Origin: 40CM-2-70-7 sp035505915
GTDB lineage: Bacteria > Gemmatimonadota > Gemmatimonadetes > Gemmatimonadales > GWC2-71-9
Assembly (NCBI GenBank): GCA_035505915.1
Contig: DATJQI010000018.1
Coordinates: 1-49,788 of the forward strand
Length of the DNA stretch: 49,788 nucleotides
Reading direction: 5' to 3'
In this document: in pieces, positions 8,675 through 16,678 of the stretch
Layout of the letters: each line of letters opens with the position of its first letter
Position numbering within the stretch: the stretch's first letter is position 1
Program-made: the position numbers and the translations under genes
The notes under the pieces: generated by a model
The model's input: the letters and a program-made list of their open reading frames with translations, nothing else
Told to the model about the DNA's origin: nothing
Databases searched by the model: none

Positions 8675-10384
8675 TTGCATACGGCTGTCCCGGCGGCGAC
8701 TACCGATAAACTGGGTGACATCCTCGTCAAAGAGGGGCTGATCTCCCAGGAGCAGCTGAAGAAGGCCCTTGCCGAGCAGAAGGGCAACGGGATGCGTCTG
8801 GGCTACACCCTGGTGAAGCTCGGTTTCGTGGAAGAGACCGAGGTCACCAAGATGCTGGCCCGGCAGTACCGCATGCCGGCGGTGGACCTGTCCCGCTTCG
8901 AAGTCGACCCCAAGATCCTCAAGCTCATCCCCGCGGACATCGCGAGCAAGCACGTCGTCCTGCCCCTGAAGCGGGAAGGGCGGACCCTGACCATCGCGAT
9001 CGCCGATCCGAACAACGTGACGGCGATCGAGGACATCAAGTTCATCACCCGGTGCGACATCTTCCCGGTGATCGCGGGCGAGTACACGCTCCGGAACGCC
9101 ATCGACAAGTACTACCAGCAGTCGGACGCCCAGCTCCAGAGCCTCCTCAAGAGCGTCGAAGCCGAGGAAGACCTGGAGGTGGTGGAGGAGGCGCAGGACG
9201 AGGACGTCAAGAAAGAGGACATCGCCGACGACGCCCCGGTGGTGAAGCTGATCAACGGCCTCCTGGCGGACGCGGTGCAGCGGGGCGCTTCCGACATCCA
9301 CATCGAGTGCTTCGAGCACGAGCTGCGGGTGCGGTACCGGGTGGACGGCGCGCTGCAGGAAGTGATGAAGCCGCCGGTGAAGTGGCGGGCGGCGCTCATC
9401 TCGCGCGTGAAGATCATGGCCCAGCTGAACATCGCCGAGCGGCGCGTGCCGCAGGACGGGCGTATCAAATTGAAAATGGGCTCGCGGGTGATCGACTACC
9501 GCGTGTCCACGCTGCCGACGCTGTTCGGTGAGAAGATCGTGCTCCGGATTCTCGACAAGGGGAATCTGACCCTCGACCTGGCCAAGTTCGGCTTCGAGCC
9601 CAAGGCCGAGGCGGACTTGATGAAGGCGATCCTGAACCCGTACGGCATGGTCCTGGTGACGGGACCGACGGGGTCCGGGAAGACGACGACGCTCTATTCG
9701 GCGCTGTCCAAGATCAACACCATCGACGTCAACATCATGACCGCGGAAGACCCCGTCGAATACAACCTGATGGGGATCAACCAGGTGCTGGTGCGGAACG
9801 AGGTGGGGATGACCTTCGCGGCGGCTCTGAAGGCGTTCCTGCGGCAGGACCCGAACATCATCATGGTCGGCGAGATCCGGGACCTCGAGACCGGGTCGAT
9901 CGCCATCAAGGCGGCGCTCACCGGCCACCTGGTGCTCTCGACCCTGCACACGAACGACGCGCCCTCCACCATCACCCGCATGGTGGACATGGGCATCGAG
10001 CCGTTCAACGTGGCCAGCGCGGTGAACCTGATCGTGGCCCAGCGTCTGGTCCGCCGGATCTGCAAGGAGTGCAAGGCGGAGCACAACTACTCCGATGAGG
10101 AGATGCACGCGTTCGGCATCACGCGCGAGGAAGGCCCGTTTTCGAAGGGCACCGGGTGCGACGTCTGCAACGGCACCGGGTACAAGGGCCGGCAGGGACT
10201 CTACGAGGTCATGGCGCTGTCGTCCGCGCTCCGGCGGGCCATCCTGAAGGGCGCCTCCACCGAGGAGCTGCGCGAGACCGCCGTGGCGGACGGCATGCTG
10301 ACGCTGCGGATGGACGGCATGATGAAGGTGAAGCGGGGCATCACGACGCTCGAGGAAGTGGTCAAGGAAACGGCGGCCAATTGA
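8675..10384 (+). CDS. pilB: PilB/GspE-type type IV pilus extension ATPase with MshEN domain
   Basis: The 569-residue protein starts at TTG 8675. Residues 12-64 form the MshEN tandem motif: KLGDILVKEG...L...L..Q, five residues, then RLGYTLVKLG...Q. In PilB/MshE/XpsE proteins this binds cyclic di-GMP. The ATPase part has a Walker A (GPTGSGKTT, about residue 330), Asp box, Walker B (IIMVGEIRD) and His box. A late CKEC...CDVC tetracysteine set is the zinc site typical of GspE/PilB. It powers pilin extraction and polymerisation at the inner membrane. pilT and pilC follow directly, with a 13-base gap to pilT. Family assignment is firm. It is called pilB rather than gspE from the neighbouring pil genes. 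Confidence 0.95.
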   Translation: MHTAVPAATTDKLGDILVKEGLISQEQLKKALAEQKGNGMRLGYTLVKLGFVEETEVTKMLARQYRMPAVDLSRFEVDPKILKLIPADIASKHVVLPLKREGRTLTIAIADPNNVTAIEDIKFITRCDIFPVIAGEYTLRNAIDKYYQQSDAQLQSLLKSVEAEEDLEVVEEAQDEDVKKEDIADDAPVVKLINGLLADAVQRGASDIHIECFEHELRVRYRVDGALQEVMKPPVKWRAALISRVKIMAQLNIAERRVPQDGRIKLKMGSRVIDYRVSTLPTLFGEKIVLRILDKGNLTLDLAKFGFEPKAEADLMKAILNPYGMVLVTGPTGSGKTTTLYSALSKINTIDVNIMTAEDPVEYNLMGINQVLVRNEVGMTFAAALKAFLRQDPNIIMVGEIRDLETGSIAIKAALTGHLVLSTLHTNDAPSTITRMVDMGIEPFNVASAVNLIVAQRLVRRICKECKAEHNYSDEEMHAFGITREEGPFSKGTGCDVCNGTGYKGRQGLYEVMALSSALRRAILKGASTEELRETAVADGMLTLRMDGMMKVKRGITTLEEVVKETAAN

Positions 10385-10397
10385 AGGAGACGAGTCG

Positions 10398-11540
10398 ATG
10401 CCCGTGAATCTCCGCGCCCTCCTCGAAGAGATGATCGAGAAGGACGCCTCCGACCTGCACATCGTCGCCGGCGAGCGGCCCAAGCTGCGCGTGGACGGCG
10501 ACATCATCAGCGCGTCGGGAGAAGACGTCCTCACGCCCAAGGACACGCTGTCCCTGGCGTATTCGGTGCTGACCGAGAACCAGAAGAAGCGCTTCGAGAC
10601 CGAGAACGAGCTCGACTTCTCGTTCGGGATCCAGAACCTGGCGCGGTTCCGCGGCAACTGCTTCAAGCAGCGCGGATGCGTCTCGCTCGTGATCCGGCAG
10701 ATCCCGTTCAGCGTGAAGACCTTCGACGACCTGGGGTTGCCCCCCATCATCGCCAAGCTCACGGAAAAGCCGCGCGGCCTCGTGCTGGTGACCGGCCCCA
10801 CGGGGTCCGGCAAGAGCACCACGCTGGCCGCGATGATCGACAAGATCAACAAGGAGATGAAGGGTCACATCATCACGGTGGAGGACCCGATCGAGTTCAT
10901 CCACCGCCACCAGGCGTGCATCGTCAACCAGCGCGAGGTGGGCACCGACACCAACAGCTTCCAGGCCGCGCTGAAGTACGCCCTGCGGCAGGACCCCGAC
11001 GTCGTGCTGGTCGGCGAAATGCGGGACCTGGACACGATTCAGGCGGCGCTGACCATCGCCGAGACCGGACACCTGGCGTTCGCCACCCTGCACACCAACT
11101 CGGCGGCGGAGAGCATCAACCGCATCATCGACGTCTTCCCGTCCCACCAGCAGTCCCAGATCCGCGCCCAGCTGGCCTTCGTGCTCGAAGGGGTGCTGAC
11201 CCAGACCCTGCTGCAGCGGGCCAAGGGGCGCGGCCGCATCATGGCGGCGGAGATCATGGTCTGCACCCCGGCCATCCGGGCGCTGATCCGGGACGACAAG
11301 GTCCACCAGATCGAATCGGCCATGCAGGCCGGCAAGAAGTACGGCATGCAGACGCTGAACGACGCGCTCTACCAGCTCTACGTGGGCCGGGAAGTGACCA
11401 AGGAGGAGTGTCTCCGGGTCTCAGGGAATCCCAACGAGTTCCTGCGCCAGATCGGCGAGCCGCCCCTGGACGACCGGGAGGGCGGCCTTGCGGGCGGCTC
11501 TTCGGCGGCCGGGGGAGCGAAAGTCGCGGCCCGCCGCTAG
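10398..11540 (+). CDS. pilT: PilT twitching-motility retraction ATPase
   Basis: The 380-residue protein has ATG at 10398 after a clear AAGGAGA ribosome site. It shows the PilT N-terminal PAS-like part (EKDASDLHIVAGERPKLRVDG), Walker A (GPTGSGKSTT, about residue 134), Walker B (VVLVGEMRD), the His box (ATLHTNSAAESINRIIDVFP) and the AIRALIRDDKVHQIE C-terminal helix motif. It lacks the tetracysteine zinc site of pilB, as expected for retraction ATPases. It drives pilus depolymerisation for twitching and DNA uptake. Length is close to the usual 345-380. It sits between pilB and pilC in one transcription unit. Confidence 0.96.
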   Translation: MPVNLRALLEEMIEKDASDLHIVAGERPKLRVDGDIISASGEDVLTPKDTLSLAYSVLTENQKKRFETENELDFSFGIQNLARFRGNCFKQRGCVSLVIRQIPFSVKTFDDLGLPPIIAKLTEKPRGLVLVTGPTGSGKSTTLAAMIDKINKEMKGHIITVEDPIEFIHRHQACIVNQREVGTDTNSFQAALKYALRQDPDVVLVGEMRDLDTIQAALTIAETGHLAFATLHTNSAAESINRIIDVFPSHQQSQIRAQLAFVLEGVLTQTLLQRAKGRGRIMAAEIMVCTPAIRALIRDDKVHQIESAMQAGKKYGMQTLNDALYQLYVGREVTKEECLRVSGNPNEFLRQIGEPPLDDREGGLAGGSSAAGGAKVAARR

Positions 11541-11561
11541 ACGAATTCGAGGAGGCGAGCA

Positions 11562-12770
11562 ATGCCGGTTTTCGAGTACACCGCACGCACACTGAAGGGC
11601 GACCTGGTCCGGGAGAAGATCGATCTCCCCACCAAGGACGACGTCGTCGCGCACCTGCGCAAGAACAAGATGGTCGTGGTGCAGGTGAACCAGGCGGCCA
11701 AGGCGATCTCCCTCGGCGGGATGTTCTCGGGCGGGGTGAAGACGCGGGACGTCGTCATCTTCACCCGGCAGTTCGCCACGATGATCAACTCGGGCCTGCC
11801 GCTGGTCCAGGCGCTCGACATCCTGGCGCAGCAGACCGAGAACAAGGTCCTGGCCGAGGTCACCCGGCAGGTGGTGTACGACGTGGAGTCGGGCCATACG
11901 CTGGCCGACGCGCTCCGCAAGCACCCCAAGGCCTTCACCGACCTCTACGTCAACATGGTCGCCGCCGGCGAGGCCGGCGGTATTCTCGTCACCATCCTGC
12001 TTCGGCTGGCCCAGTTCCTCGAGAAAAACGACGCCATCGTGCGCAAGGTCAAAGGCGCGATGATCTACCCCGCCGTCATCTTCTCGGTGGCCGGCATCGC
12101 CGTGGCGGTCCTCCTCATCTTCGTGATCCCGACGTTCCAGAACATGTTCGCGTCCGTGAACCTCCAGCTGCCGCTCCCGACCCGGATGGTGATCGGCGCC
12201 AGCCAGATCCTCCTGCACTACTGGTGGCTGATCATCCTGGTGGCGGGCGGCTCGGTGTTCGGGGTCACGCAGTACTACAAGACCGCGGGCGGCAAGCTGC
12301 AGATCGATTCCATGATGCTGCGGGCTCCGGTGCTGGGCGACCTGCTCCGCAAGTCCGCGGTGTCGCGGTTCACCCGGACCCTCGGCACCCTGATCTCCTC
12401 GGGCGTGTCCATCCTCGACGGCCTCGAGATCACGGCGCGGACCGCCGGCAACATGGTCATCCACAACGCGGTGATGGATTCCCGCGCCTCCATCGCGGGC
12501 GGCGAAACCATCTCGGCGCCGTTGCAGAAATCGAAGGTGTTCCCGCCGATGGTCATCTCGATGATCGCGGTGGGTGAGCAGACCGGCGGCCTGGACGAAA
12601 TGCTCTCGAAGATCGCCGACTTCTACGACGAAGAGGTGGACGCCGCCGTCTCCGCGCTCCTCTCGCTGATGGAGCCCATCATGATCGTGGTGCTGGGCGT
12701 CATCGTCGGCGGCATGGTGGTCGCCATGTACCTGCCGATCTTCGACATGGTGAACGCGGTCCAGGGCTAA
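11562..12770 (+). CDS. pilC: PilC inner-membrane platform protein of the type IV pilus
   Basis: The 402-residue protein starts at ATG 11562 with a GAGGCGAG ribosome site. It carries two T2SSF repeats. The first has FTRQFATMINSGLPLVQALDILA near residue 65; the second has SRFTRTLGTLISSGVSILDGLEI near 270. Three transmembrane segments lie near 165-195, 215-240 and 370-395. This is the usual PilC/GspF architecture and length. It is the membrane platform on which PilB and PilT act. The gene ends the pilBTC unit, with a strong terminator 24 bases downstream. Confidence 0.96.
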   Translation: MPVFEYTARTLKGDLVREKIDLPTKDDVVAHLRKNKMVVVQVNQAAKAISLGGMFSGGVKTRDVVIFTRQFATMINSGLPLVQALDILAQQTENKVLAEVTRQVVYDVESGHTLADALRKHPKAFTDLYVNMVAAGEAGGILVTILLRLAQFLEKNDAIVRKVKGAMIYPAVIFSVAGIAVAVLLIFVIPTFQNMFASVNLQLPLPTRMVIGASQILLHYWWLIILVAGGSVFGVTQYYKTAGGKLQIDSMMLRAPVLGDLLRKSAVSRFTRTLGTLISSGVSILDGLEITARTAGNMVIHNAVMDSRASIAGGETISAPLQKSKVFPPMVISMIAVGEQTGGLDEMLSKIADFYDEEVDAAVSALLSLMEPIMIVVLGVIVGGMVVAMYLPIFDMVNAVQG

Positions 12771-12794
12771 ACGCGAGTCGTTGCCGCTTTTCGA

Positions 12795-12823
12795 GGGGCC
12801 CCGGCGGTGCCGGGGCCCCTTTT
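12795..12823 (+). terminator. Intrinsic terminator after pilC
   Basis: A perfect 11-bp stem (GGGGCCCCGGC at 12795-12805, GCCGGGGCCCC at 12809-12819) closes a 3-base loop and is followed by TTTT. It separates pilBTC from the pilS unit. Confidence 0.9.
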
Positions 12824-12837
12824 CCTGTCCCTCGCTC

Positions 12838-12866
12838 TTGCATTCTGCGAGTGAGATTCCGATACT
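12838..12866 (+). promoter_or_regulatory. Putative sigma-70 promoter for the pilS-pilR-glycosyltransferase unit
   Basis: TTGCAT (12838-12843), a 17-base spacer and GATACT (12861-12866) lie between the pilC terminator and pilS. Both boxes match the consensus at four of six positions. It is the only promoter-like pair in this gap. Confidence 0.45.
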
Positions 12867-12915
12867 AGGTCCGTATCAGTTTGTCTCGAAACGACTTATG
12901 AACCCGGAGCGGTGA

Positions 12916-14577
12916 GTGCGCTGGTTCGGCGGCAAGAGCTCGGAGTCGCGGGTCCCCTCACCCCAGACCCTGCTGCGCGCGGTCTACCTGGGACGCATCT
13001 CGCTGGCCGTCGCCATCTACCTCACGGCGGCCCTGCGGGTCGCGGTCGCCCAGCCCCTGCAGGTCCTGGTCGTCTCCTTCGTCCTGATCGCCGCCATCCT
13101 GTTCACGGCGTGGTCGTACTGGCGGAGTCACTTCCAGCGCATCACGCCCTCGGAGACGTTCCTCTACCTCCAGGCGATCTTCGACGCGGCGCTCATCACC
13201 ACCGTCGTGCACATGACCGGCGGGGCCGACTCCGACTTCGCGACGCTGTACGTGCCGCTCATCGCCGTCATCGCGGTGCTGATGCCGCCCCAATCCACGG
13301 CCCTCGTCACGACCCTGGTGGGGCTGGTCTACTTCGCGGACATCTTCTTCGGTCACCAGAGCGTGATCGGTCCCGGGCTCTTCATCCAGCTGGGCGTCTT
13401 CGCGGCCGTCGCGGCGGTGACGGCCTACTTCGCCTCCCGCGTGAAGGTGATGGGCGCCGAGCGGGAGGCCCTGGCGGGAGAGCTGCAGCAGGTCCGGCTC
13501 GAGGCCGACGACGTCCTGCGGAACCTCCGGACCGGGGTGCTCACGGTGGACGGCGCCGGGAAGCTGCTCTACTCCAATCCCGCCGCCGAGGCGCTTCTGG
13601 GCTTCGAGGCCGACGCCTGGCGCGACCGCCCCATCATGCCCGAGCTCGCCCGTCTGGCGCCGGAGTTCTGGGCCGCGATCATCGCCACCGCCCGGCGCGG
13701 GGTGCGTCTGATGCGCGTGGAAGCCAGCGTCCACCGCGGCGAGCGCGTGTTCCCCATCGGCCTCACGACCACCACCATCGAGGGACCGCGCGGGGAGCTG
13801 CCCCGGGTCACCGCCATCTTCGCCGACATTTCGGACTCGAAGCGTCTGCAGGAGCTCCACCTCCGCGCCGAGCGCCTCGAGGCGGTGGCGGAGCTGTCCA
13901 GCTCGCTGGCGCACGAGATCAAGAACCCCCTGGCCTCCATCCGCTCGTCCGTGGAGCAGCTGTCGCGGTCTTCCCGGGCCAACGCCGACGAGAAGTTTCT
14001 CGCGAACCTGATCGTCCGCGAGAGTGACCGGCTGTCCCGGCTCCTGTCCGAGTTCCTCGACTTCTCCCGGGTACGGGTCACCGAATACCGGGCCCTGGAT
14101 CTCGTGGAGGTGGCCGGCGCCGCGACGCGGCTGGTGATGGAGCGGGAGGACTTCCCCGAGGACGCCCAGGTCGCGTTGGAGGGGGACGTGACGCCGATGG
14201 AGGGGGACGAGGACCTGGTTCACCGGGTGGTGTCGAACCTCGTTCTCAACGCCGCCCAGGCCGCGGGGAAGGGAGCCCGCATCGCGGTCCGGATCGGGCG
14301 GGCGGCTCCCGGGGACCTGCCCGCCGGCGCGGGCATCGAAGATCCGGTGCGGCTCGACGTCCAGGACAACGGGCCCGGCATCCCGGAGTCGGTGCGGGAG
14401 CGGCTCTTCGAGCCCTTCGTCACCGGACGGGTGGGCGGCACCGGCCTGGGGCTGGCCATCGTCCAGCGCGCCGTCGAAGCGCACCGGGGCCTGGTCATGG
14501 TGGACTCGACGCCGGGGTCGGGCACCACCTTCACGGTATTCTTTCCGGCCGCCCGGCAACGAGAGGAAGCCGCATGA
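12916..14577 (+). CDS. pilS: PilS-like membrane sensor histidine kinase
   Basis: The 553-residue protein starts at GTG 12916; a second GTG at 12912 is in another frame. About six hydrophobic segments span residues 15-175, a PilS-like membrane sensor. A PAS domain follows (about 195-300, GVLTVDGAGKLLYSNPAAEA), then the HisKA H-box (SSLAHEIKNPLASI), N-box (NLVLNAAQAA), G1 (DNGPGIPE) and G2 (GTGLGLAIV). It should autophosphorylate on the H-box His and pass phosphate to the regulator whose ATG overlaps its stop codon. In pseudomonads and myxobacteria PilS controls pilA through PilR and sigma-54, and a sigma-54 site stands before pilA here. The link is by homology and context. Confidence 0.88.
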   Translation: MRWFGGKSSESRVPSPQTLLRAVYLGRISLAVAIYLTAALRVAVAQPLQVLVVSFVLIAAILFTAWSYWRSHFQRITPSETFLYLQAIFDAALITTVVHMTGGADSDFATLYVPLIAVIAVLMPPQSTALVTTLVGLVYFADIFFGHQSVIGPGLFIQLGVFAAVAAVTAYFASRVKVMGAEREALAGELQQVRLEADDVLRNLRTGVLTVDGAGKLLYSNPAAEALLGFEADAWRDRPIMPELARLAPEFWAAIIATARRGVRLMRVEASVHRGERVFPIGLTTTTIEGPRGELPRVTAIFADISDSKRLQELHLRAERLEAVAELSSSLAHEIKNPLASIRSSVEQLSRSSRANADEKFLANLIVRESDRLSRLLSEFLDFSRVRVTEYRALDLVEVAGAATRLVMEREDFPEDAQVALEGDVTPMEGDEDLVHRVVSNLVLNAAQAAGKGARIAVRIGRAAPGDLPAGAGIEDPVRLDVQDNGPGIPESVRERLFEPFVTGRVGGTGLGLAIVQRAVEAHRGLVMVDSTPGSGTTFTVFFPAARQREEAA

Positions 14578-15953
14578 GCGCTCAACCCTCCATCCTGGTC
14601 GTCGACGACGAATCGGGGATCCTGCAGACCCTGCAGATCCTCCTCAAGAACGAGGGGTTCGACGTCACCGTCGCGCAGGGCGGGAAGGCGGGACTCGAGG
14701 CCCTGAAGGCGCACGCGCCCGACATCGTGCTCACCGACGTCCGGATGCCCCAGGTGACCGGGATCGACATCCTGGCGGCGGTACGCCAGCAGGACCCCGA
14801 GACCCCGGTCATCCTCATGACGGCCCAGGCCTCCCTGCAGACGGCCATCCAGGCCGTGAATGAAGGCGCCTTCTACTACATCCAGAAGCCCTTCTCCAAC
14901 GACGACATGGTCGCCATCTGCCGGCGCGCGGCCGACTACCGGAACCTGCGGGCCGAGAACAAGCAGCTGAAGCAGGAGATCCGGCGCCGGGAGCGCTCCG
15001 GGATGGCCAAGCCGCTGGGCAAATCCCGGGCGTTCACGGACGTGCTCCGGCTCGCGGAGCAGGTGGCGCCCACGGAAAGCACCGTCCTGATCCAGGGCGA
15101 GTCGGGCACCGGCAAGGAAGTCATCGCCCGCTACATCCACGAGCTGTCGGCGCGGGTCGAGGGGCCCTTCCTGTCCCTCAACTGCGGGGCCCTGCCCGAG
15201 AGCCTGCTCGAGTCCGAGCTCTTCGGCCACGTCAAAGGCTCGTTTACGGGCGCGGTGCGGGACAAGCAGGGGCTCTTCGCGGCCGCCCGGGGCGGGACCT
15301 TCTTCCTCGACGAGATCGGCGAAATGTCGCCCGCCACGCAGGTCAAGCTCCTCCGCGTGCTCCAGGAGCGGGAAGCGATCCCGGTGGGCGGCACCGAGGC
15401 CATCCCGGTGGACGTCCGCGTGGTGGCGGCCACCAACCGGGACCTCGAGGAGGAGATCAAGCGCGGGCGCTTCCGCACCGACCTGTTCTACCGCCTCAAC
15501 GTCATCGCCATCCATCTGCCGCCGCTCCGCGACCGGCGGGACGACATCCCCATCTTCGTGGATGCCTTCCTGAAACGGATCGCCAAGGAACACGGGGAGG
15601 AGCTCAAGCAGGTGGCGCCGGACGCGCTCGAGGCCATCATGGCGTACGACTGGCCCGGCAACGTGCGCGAGCTCGAGAACGCCCTCGAGCGCGCCGTGGT
15701 GCTGGTGAAGGGGACCCAGATCCCCCTGACGGCCGTGCCCGACAAGATCACCGAGCGGAAAGCGGAGCCCCTCGTCACCGAGGAGCCGCGGGCCAATCCG
15801 ACGCTGGAGGTGATCGAGCAGGCCTACATCACCTGGGTGCTCCAGTCCGAGGGCGGCAACAAAACCCGGGCGGCCGAAGTCCTGGGCATCGATCCCTCCA
15901 CCCTCTACCGGAAACTCTCCAAGTACGAAGTGGGCGGGAAAGACGCGCCGTGA
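14574..15953 (+). CDS. pilR: PilR-like sigma-54-dependent response regulator
   Basis: The 459-residue protein has an ATGA overlap with pilS. The receiver (1-120) has VVDDES, a phosphoacceptor Asp in TDVRMPQ and IQKPFS. The AAA+ sigma-54 activation domain (about 140-375) has Walker A GESGTGKE, a GSFTGA loop (the GAFTGA sigma-54 contact with Ser at position 2) and Walker B FFLDEIGEM. The C-terminus is a Fis-type helix-turn-helix (NKTRAAEVLGIDPSTLYRKL). It likely activates the pilA promoter at 21405. The gene is coupled at its stop to the GT2 glycosyltransferase, so regulator and sugar-transfer genes are probably co-transcribed. Confidence 0.9.
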   Translation: MSAQPSILVVDDESGILQTLQILLKNEGFDVTVAQGGKAGLEALKAHAPDIVLTDVRMPQVTGIDILAAVRQQDPETPVILMTAQASLQTAIQAVNEGAFYYIQKPFSNDDMVAICRRAADYRNLRAENKQLKQEIRRRERSGMAKPLGKSRAFTDVLRLAEQVAPTESTVLIQGESGTGKEVIARYIHELSARVEGPFLSLNCGALPESLLESELFGHVKGSFTGAVRDKQGLFAAARGGTFFLDEIGEMSPATQVKLLRVLQEREAIPVGGTEAIPVDVRVVAATNRDLEEEIKRGRFRTDLFYRLNVIAIHLPPLRDRRDDIPIFVDAFLKRIAKEHGEELKQVAPDALEAIMAYDWPGNVRELENALERAVVLVKGTQIPLTAVPDKITERKAEPLVTEEPRANPTLEVIEQAYITWVLQSEGGNKTRAAEVLGIDPSTLYRKLSKYEVGGKDAP

Positions 15954-16678
15954 GCGGGCCCCAGGATTTCCGGCTTTCCGTGATCGTGCCGGCGTACAAC
16001 GAGGAGCAGACCGTCGAGCAGGTGATGCGGAAGCTCCGCGAGCTGCCCCTCTCCCTCGAGATCATCGCGGTGAACGACTGCTCCACCGACGGCACCGGCC
16101 CGGTGCTGGACCGGCTGAAGCAGTCGGGGCTCGTCGACGTCGTGGTGCACCACCCCCACAACCGCGGGAAGGGCGCGGCGCTCCGGTCGGGCTTCGCCGC
16201 CGCCACCGGCACCGTCGTGGTGGTGCAGGACGCCGACCTCGAGTACGACCCCGCCGACCTGCCCGCCCTCCTCGACCCGATCCGCAAGGGGAAGGCCGAC
16301 GCCGTCTTCGGATCGCGGTTCCAGGGCGGGCCGCACCGGGTGCTCTATTTCTGGCACGCCGTCGGCAATCAGGTCCTGACCCTCATGTCCAACATGTTCA
16401 CCAACCTGAACCTCACGGACATGGAGACCTGCTACAAACTGATCCGCGCGGATCTCATCAAGCGCCTGCCGCTCACGTCCGATCGCTTCGGGTTCGAGGT
16501 CGAGATCACGGCGCGGCTGGCGCAGGCCGGGGCGCGGATCTGGGAGCTTCCCATCTCCTACAGCGGCCGCACCTACGCCGAAGGGAAGAAGATCACCTGG
16601 CGGGACGGCGTGGCGGCGTTCATCCACATCGTTCACTACAACTGGTTTCCGCCGCCCGGGGACTGGCGGACGCGCTGA
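15950..16678 (+). CDS. GT2 glycosyltransferase, DPM1-like polyprenyl-phosphate sugar synthase
   Basis: The 242-residue protein starts at GTG 15950, overlapping the pilR stop. It has the GT2 nucleotide-sugar fold: SVIVPAYNEEQTVEQV, VNDCSTDGTG, NRGKGAALRSGF, the DAD metal site in VVQDADLEYDP, and FGSRF. It ends without membrane helices, like soluble DPM1/Ppm1 enzymes that charge dolichyl or polyprenyl phosphate with mannose or a related hexose. Such lipid-linked sugars are the donors for GT-C transferases, and three GT-C-like genes follow directly. Substrate sugar is not determined by sequence; other GT2 roles are possible. Confidence 0.82.
   Translation: MSGPQDFRLSVIVPAYNEEQTVEQVMRKLRELPLSLEIIAVNDCSTDGTGPVLDRLKQSGLVDVVVHHPHNRGKGAALRSGFAAATGTVVVVQDADLEYDPADLPALLDPIRKGKADAVFGSRFQGGPHRVLYFWHAVGNQVLTLMSNMFTNLNLTDMETCYKLIRADLIKRLPLTSDRFGFEVEITARLAQAGARIWELPISYSGRTYAEGKKITWRDGVAAFIHIVHYNWFPPPGDWRTR

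Noticed and set aside
8603..10852. A 749-codon minus-strand frame opposite pilB and pilT
   Set aside because: It is a shadow of two certain ATPase genes with no motif of its own. The same applies to 35329-37779 opposite topA.
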